The position numbers were made by a program, and so were the translations under genes. A stretch of 64,000 nucleotides of DNA from Mycobacterium branderi. Lineage in GTDB: Bacteria > Actinomycetota > Actinomycetes > Mycobacteriales > Mycobacteriaceae. Shown here in pieces: positions 60,385 to 64,000 of this stretch. The notes below the pieces were generated by a model. That model was not told the origin of the DNA and did not search any database. It saw only the letters and a list, made by a program, of their open reading frames with translations. Location of the stretch: assembly GCF_010728725.1 (NCBI RefSeq), contig NZ_AP022607.1:434001-498000 (forward strand). The letters run 5' to 3'. Each line of letters begins with the position of its first letter. Positions within the stretch are counted from its first letter, which is position 1.

Positions 60385-61635
60385 TCATTCGTCTGCCTCC
60401 TGTATCACGAAGATGTTGGCCGTCGTCGCTGCTGCAGCCGTGCCACCTGCGCCGGCTACGCTGACCGGGCGCGCAGCACCGCCGCCGGTACCAACCAGGG
60501 CACGCCCGGCCAAACTCGACAGGGCCATATTGCTGAACACCGTTCGTTGACCTTCTGCCGCCAATGCGGCAGGTGCAGCGGACAGGCTCGACTGAGGTAA
60601 AGCCGCGGCAACCTCCTTGATCGCTGGAGCGGCTGTCGCCCAACCCTGCGGCACCGACAAGCCGCCGACCGCACCGGCGCGCCCCATGCCTGCCGAAACC
60701 GCACTCCCCGGGGCGCTCATCATCCGCACCCCCGAACCCGGCTCGGCCGAAATGAGCCCCAACTTGGTCTGGTCGCGATGAAGCCGTTCGTTCGCCGACG
60801 TCAAATTCGCCGCGGCCTGAGGTAGCAGATAGCTCTGGATACCCAACAGATAACCGGTGCCCGGTGTGCCAAAAAGCGACAGCGGCGATAGCGACCCGAT
60901 GGTGAGGTTCTGCAACACCCCAAACAGCTGCGTTGGCGCCGGCGGATCCGCCGCCGCCGCGGGCGCTGCAGCAGAAACCGGTGTGGCCATGCTTTGCAGC
61001 GCGTGAGGCATCGCAGAAATCATTTGCGGCACGCTGTGCGCCTGCGTGCCGGCCGCCGTTGCAGTGGCTTGAGCGACCGCTGCTGATTGCGCACCCATGC
61101 CGCCTGGGTTGGTGGTCTGCGGTGGCGGCGTGAACGGCGTCACCTGCGAGGCGGTTGCCGAACCGGCGGCATAGCCATACATCGCGGCCGCATCCTGGGC
61201 CCACATTTCCGCGTAATGAAACTCGGTGGCCGCGATCGCCGGGGTGTTCTGCCCGAATATGTTGGTCGCAGTCAGCGACATCAGCAGGCTGCGATTGGCC
61301 GCAATCACCGGCGGCGGCACTGTGGCGGCGAACGCCGCCTCGTAGGCGGCCACCGCTGCCCTGGCCTGGTTAGCAGTCTGCTCAGCCTGCGCCGCAGTAG
61401 CGCTCATCCATCCCACATACGGTGCGCCCGCCGCTGCCATGGCCGCCGACGACGGACCCTGCCAGCCAGCAGTCAACCCCGAGATCACCGAGGTGTAAGA
61501 CGCTGCCGTGGAATGCAATTCGGCCGCCAACCCATCCCAGGCCGCCGCCGCAGCCAACAACGGCCCCGGCCCGGCACCGACATACATCCGACCAGAGTTG
61601 ATCTCCGGCGGTAACGCCCCGTAATCCAACGCCAC
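60385..61635 (-). CDS. PPE protein, PPE-SVP type
   Basis: 416 residues from GTG 61635 (GAGGGGG upstream); an upstream in-frame start would add seven residues. Pro-Pro-Glu at 9-11 ([16 protein letters not shown]), [18 protein letters not shown], and the SVP motif in [14 protein letters not shown]. Close paralogue of the 58484 PPE gene in its first 200 residues, but with a normal short C-terminus. It is first in the transcribed order PPE-PE-PPE-Esx-Esx. Confidence 0.93.
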   Translation of the reverse strand: MALDYGALPPEINSGRMYVGAGPGPLLAAAAAWDGLAAELHSTAASYTSVISGLTAGWQGPSSAAMAAAGAPYVGWMSATAAQAEQTANQARAAVAAYEAAFAATVPPPVIAANRSLLMSLTATNIFGQNTPAIAATEFHYAEMWAQDAAAMYGYAAGSATASQVTPFTPPPQTTNPGGMGAQSAAVAQATATAAGTQAHSVPQMISAMPHALQSMATPVSAAAPAAAADPPAPTQLFGVLQNLTIGSLSPLSLFGTPGTGYLLGIQSYLLPQAAANLTSANERLHRDQTKLGLISAEPGSGVRMMSAPGSAVSAGMGRAGAVGGLSVPQGWATAAPAIKEVAAALPQSSLSAAPAALAAEGQRTVFSNMALSSLAGRALVGTGGGAARPVSVAGAGGTAAAATTANIFVIQEADE

Positions 61636-62411
61636 ACCCCCTCGCCAGGACAGCATGTGATCTTGTCAACTTCGACCTTCGCGACCTACCCGCCCCTGTT
61701 GTTATCGAAACATGAATATTGTTGGGTTTCAAGATGTTTGGGTGCCGCTTTGGTCAGATACAAGCATTGGCAAGCGCATTTGATCGACGTCGTCACCAGC
61801 GGTGCGACGTAATCCTAACTCGTTGGGCGGCAACGTAAGTCGCATACGCAGGCAGTGCGTTGTCGGACCGAGTATCAGCTACCGTTTTGCCGCCCCGGAC
61901 TTTTCAGGATCAGCTTGCTTTCTGTCACCTCCGCCTCTTGGGACAGCCTCAACAGTCAACGCAGACCTTGAGGCCTTAAATGTGAACGACGCAGCCCGCC
62001 TCCGCGAGAGACTGGTCTACTACAGGCGATTTCGCTTACGTGCCAGTGCATGACTGGTCAGCAGCGGTTAACGGATATCCGACTGCTAACTGCTTTAGTG
62101 ACCGCAGCCGGCATGCACTGGCGCTAGATTGCTTTGCGTCAGGAGCCTCGGCTGCGCCATTGCCGGTGTCGTCGGCGTTGCAGATACGCCTCAATGCCAG
62201 GCCGTCGCGTGCGCGCCGTGATCGCCCTGTTTTCCGGCAGGGGCAGGCAGCAATATCCCGACGTCCTTGGGCGCCGTACTTCGGCTGCTACTCCGCGCAC
62301 TGCCGCCTCCATGCCTTACCGGTACCCGCATAGCGCTCGGGCGATGACGTACCCGCCGAAGTACCCCGATAAACCGCGCATTTCTGGACATAGGAATCGC
62401 CTCGCGGGCAT
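61636..62411. other. 776-base intergenic stretch without a supported gene
   Basis: Between the PPE promoter and the monooxygenase gene. Several short frames exist. One begins VPVHDWSAAVNGY (62040) but soon loses any coherent pattern. The region is richer in A/T near 61700-61780, where the PPE promoter must lie. Confidence 0.45.
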
Positions 62412-63596
62412 CTAGACGGCATATTCGGGCAACTCGATGTCGTCGCGAAACTCGCGTCGGACGGCCCAGTCGGCCACCTGCGGAACGTTCAGCAGTTTGG
62501 ACGCCTGATTGCGGACCCATACACCCATCGACGTCTTCGGCGCGAACATCGCAGCGAAGCCCCGAGCCGACCGCTGCCTGGCCTCAACTATCGGCCGCAG
62601 CCGGCGTTCATAGCGGCGAAATGCCTCCTGGTGATCGGTGCCTGCGAGATTGAGCTCGCCCGCCAATACGTAGGCCTGCACCATCGCAAGCCCCGCACCC
62701 TCGCCCGCAAGCAACGAGACCGCGGCCGCGGCATCGCCGATGAGGGCCACCCGCCCCTGCGACCAGCGGTCCATGACGATTTGGCTAACCCGGTCGAAAT
62801 ACACATCGGCGACACCGTCCAGCTCGCGCAAGATCTCGGGGCACTCCCAACCGGCGTCACCGAAGACGTCACGCAGTGTGTTGTTGACCTCAGCCGAGTT
62901 TTGCGGATCACGTCCGCTCATGTGATCGGCCGTGAAAACGAACAGAAACAGCGTCCGGTCGTCGCGCATCGCGAACCGCCCCACCATCCGCCCCGGTGCG
63001 TTGTACGCGAGGTAGACGAGTTCGTCGCGCGGCCGATAACCCTCGGCTTCGAACGCGGCGACTCGATAACCGAGATCGGCCTCGAATGCTGCTTTGGCCC
63101 CGAACACCAAATCGCGCACCGGCGAATGGATGCCTCCGGCGCCAACGACCAAGTCGAATATCCGTGGCCGGCCGCGTTCGAAAGTAAGCCGTACCCCCGA
63201 GTCATCTTGAGTGATGGCCGAGACCGATTCACCGAAGTGGGTTTCGACATGACCGTCAATGCAGCGGTAGATCATCGCCGCAAGATCACCACGCGACACA
63301 GTGACGAACCGGCCATCGACGTTGCGCCGAAATGCATCCACCGAGAAGCCCCCCACCTCCCGCGAGTTCCGGTCCACCAGACGCACGTCCTGAACCGCAT
63401 AACCGGTGCGATGCAATTCGGCGGTGAGCCCCATTCGTTCAGCGACGGCATATCCGCCACCCCAACAGTCGACGGCATACCCGCCCGTGCGGAGCCGCGG
63501 CGCCTTCTCGATCAGCGTCGGCTCGTGGCCGTAACGCCATAGCCAGTACGCGAGCGTCGGTCCGGCGATTCCGGCGCCGACAATGGCGACCCTCAT
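62412..63596 (-). CDS. FAD-dependent monooxygenase (PHBH/TetX-type)
   Basis: 394 residues from ATG 63596 with GGAGG eight bases upstream. FAD motifs: VAIVGAGIAGPTLAYWLWRY (GxGxxG), Arg in VSRGDLAAMIY, DLVVGAGGIHSPVR (DG-type) and GRVALIGDAAAAVSLLAGEG (GD box). Group A hydroxylase of the PHBH/TetX class; it hydroxylates an aromatic or antibiotic-like compound using NAD(P)H. It diverges from a SpoIIAA-like gene over a spacer with a perfect inverted repeat. Confidence 0.93.
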   Translation of the reverse strand: MRVAIVGAGIAGPTLAYWLWRYGHEPTLIEKAPRLRTGGYAVDCWGGGYAVAERMGLTAELHRTGYAVQDVRLVDRNSREVGGFSVDAFRRNVDGRFVTVSRGDLAAMIYRCIDGHVETHFGESVSAITQDDSGVRLTFERGRPRIFDLVVGAGGIHSPVRDLVFGAKAAFEADLGYRVAAFEAEGYRPRDELVYLAYNAPGRMVGRFAMRDDRTLFLFVFTADHMSGRDPQNSAEVNNTLRDVFGDAGWECPEILRELDGVADVYFDRVSQIVMDRWSQGRVALIGDAAAAVSLLAGEGAGLAMVQAYVLAGELNLAGTDHQEAFRRYERRLRPIVEARQRSARGFAAMFAPKTSMGVWVRNQASKLLNVPQVADWAVRREFRDDIELPEYAV

Positions 63597-63639
63597 AAGC
63601 CAACCTCCAAAGATGGAGTTATCAGCTATAGTAGCACTA

Positions 63640-63652
63640 TGCAATAGTTGCA
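63640..63652. promoter_or_regulatory. Inverted repeat in the monooxygenase promoter
   Basis: TGCAA-TAG-TTGCA lies in an AT-rich patch with CTATAGTAG just before it. It is probably an operator for a dimeric regulator; none is encoded within the visible region. Confidence 0.45.
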
Positions 63653-63700
63653 CTAGTAAGCTGTGTCTCCGCATTAATCCACATTGAAAGAAGAGCCGTT

Positions 63701-64000
63701 GTGCTGAAGGAACTTACGGACATGCCCCACGGCATCCAGGGCCTGGAGGCCGTCGGGACGGTGACGGCCGAAGATTACCGGCGGACCTTTGCACCGATGG
63801 TCGAACGGGCGCGACGAACGGGCAGCCGGTTGCGCCTGCTGTACCAGTTCGGACCGAGCTTCCAGCGCATCACGCCAGGTGCACTGTGGGCGGACGCCCG
63901 GCTGGGATTCGCTTACGTGCAGCTGCTCGACGGCTGCGCGGTTACGAGCGACATCGGCTGGATTCGGACGTCAACGCACGGCATTGGCGCCTGGCTGCCG
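63701..64000 (+). CDS. SpoIIAA-like protein, 3' partial
   Basis: GTG 63701 opens a frame that runs to the window end (100 codons). MPHGIQGLEAVGTVTAEDYR, RRTGSRLRLLYQFGPSFQRI, ADARLGFAYVQLLDGCAVTS and GWIRTSTHGIGAWLP match the SpoIIAA-like/STAS_SEC14 family, the same as the 56417 gene. The start has AAGAGCC upstream, a weak site; an in-frame ATG at 63722 is an alternative. It diverges from the monooxygenase gene. Confidence 0.8.
   Translation, partial: MLKELTDMPHGIQGLEAVGTVTAEDYRRTFAPMVERARRTGSRLRLLYQFGPSFQRITPGALWADARLGFAYVQLLDGCAVTSDIGWIRTSTHGIGAWLP

Noticed and set aside
62040..62333. Possible gene starting VPVHDWSAAVNGY
   Set aside because: Only the first residues look protein-like; the rest is Arg/Ala/Pro-rich without pattern.

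Overview
The window is high-GC DNA from a mycobacterium, most likely a slow-growing non-tuberculous species. The evidence is an ESX-5-type PE/PPE/Esx cassette (57771-61635), an MmpS/MmpL pair, a DsbA-like oxidoreductase resembling Rv2466c, an Rv2683/Rv2684-like CBS + ArsB/NhaD pair, many secreted lipoproteins, and frequent GTG/TTG starts with 4-bp gene overlaps. No rRNA, tRNA or CRISPR array was seen.

Region 1 (1-8700): the cut-off end of a DsbA-like oxidoreductase, a CsoR/CstR-family repressor with a persulfide-sensor-like Cys/Cys pattern, mmpS-mmpL, a DUF2892 membrane protein, then an acyl-CoA dehydrogenase-pirin-GNAT operon. Region 2 (7635-24000): an envelope island. It holds three membrane-anchored beta-propeller-like proteins, three lipoproteins or proline-rich anchored proteins, a YnbA/YnbB/PlsC-like phospholipid operon, a protein built from a four-times repeated unknown domain, and a lipoprotein gene split by an IS200/IS605 element. 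The element ends can be placed to the base because the host reading frame rejoins across it.

Region 3 (24083-35425): eleven minus-strand genes, nearly all overlapping. They encode a nucleotide-sugar dehydrogenase, TIM-barrel isomerase, DegT aminotransferase, NAD epimerase, divergent DegT-like protein, FemAB-like GNAT, WbqC-like protein, PIG-L deacetylase, MFS exporter, GNAT acetyltransferase and secreted TAP-like peptidase. This looks like a coherent pathway for an exported amino-uronic-sugar conjugate and is the best candidate here for an undescribed system.

Region 4 (35430-46610): accessory DNA. It has an MbcTA-like Xre/RES toxin-antitoxin pair, a decayed mmpL fragment, an AbiEi/AbiEii toxin-antitoxin pair, about 1 kb of atypical non-coding DNA, a truncated nrdH-like glutaredoxin start, and a three-recombinase plus coiled-coil module related to Tn554/RIT elements. 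Region 5 (46665-57700): transport and stress genes: an internally shortened CBS protein, ArsB/NhaD transporter, MarR regulator divergent from a methyltransferase, NarK, a ClC channel gene broken by a frameshift, a DUF421 protein with two tiny coupled ORFs, a MEDS-HATPase anti-sigma-type kinase, a GAF-ANTAR regulator, a SpoIIAA-like protein, and a MerR regulator with a clear operator. Region 6 (57771-64000): PPE-PE-PPE-Esx-Esx, a FAD monooxygenase, and the start of a second SpoIIAA-like gene running off the end.
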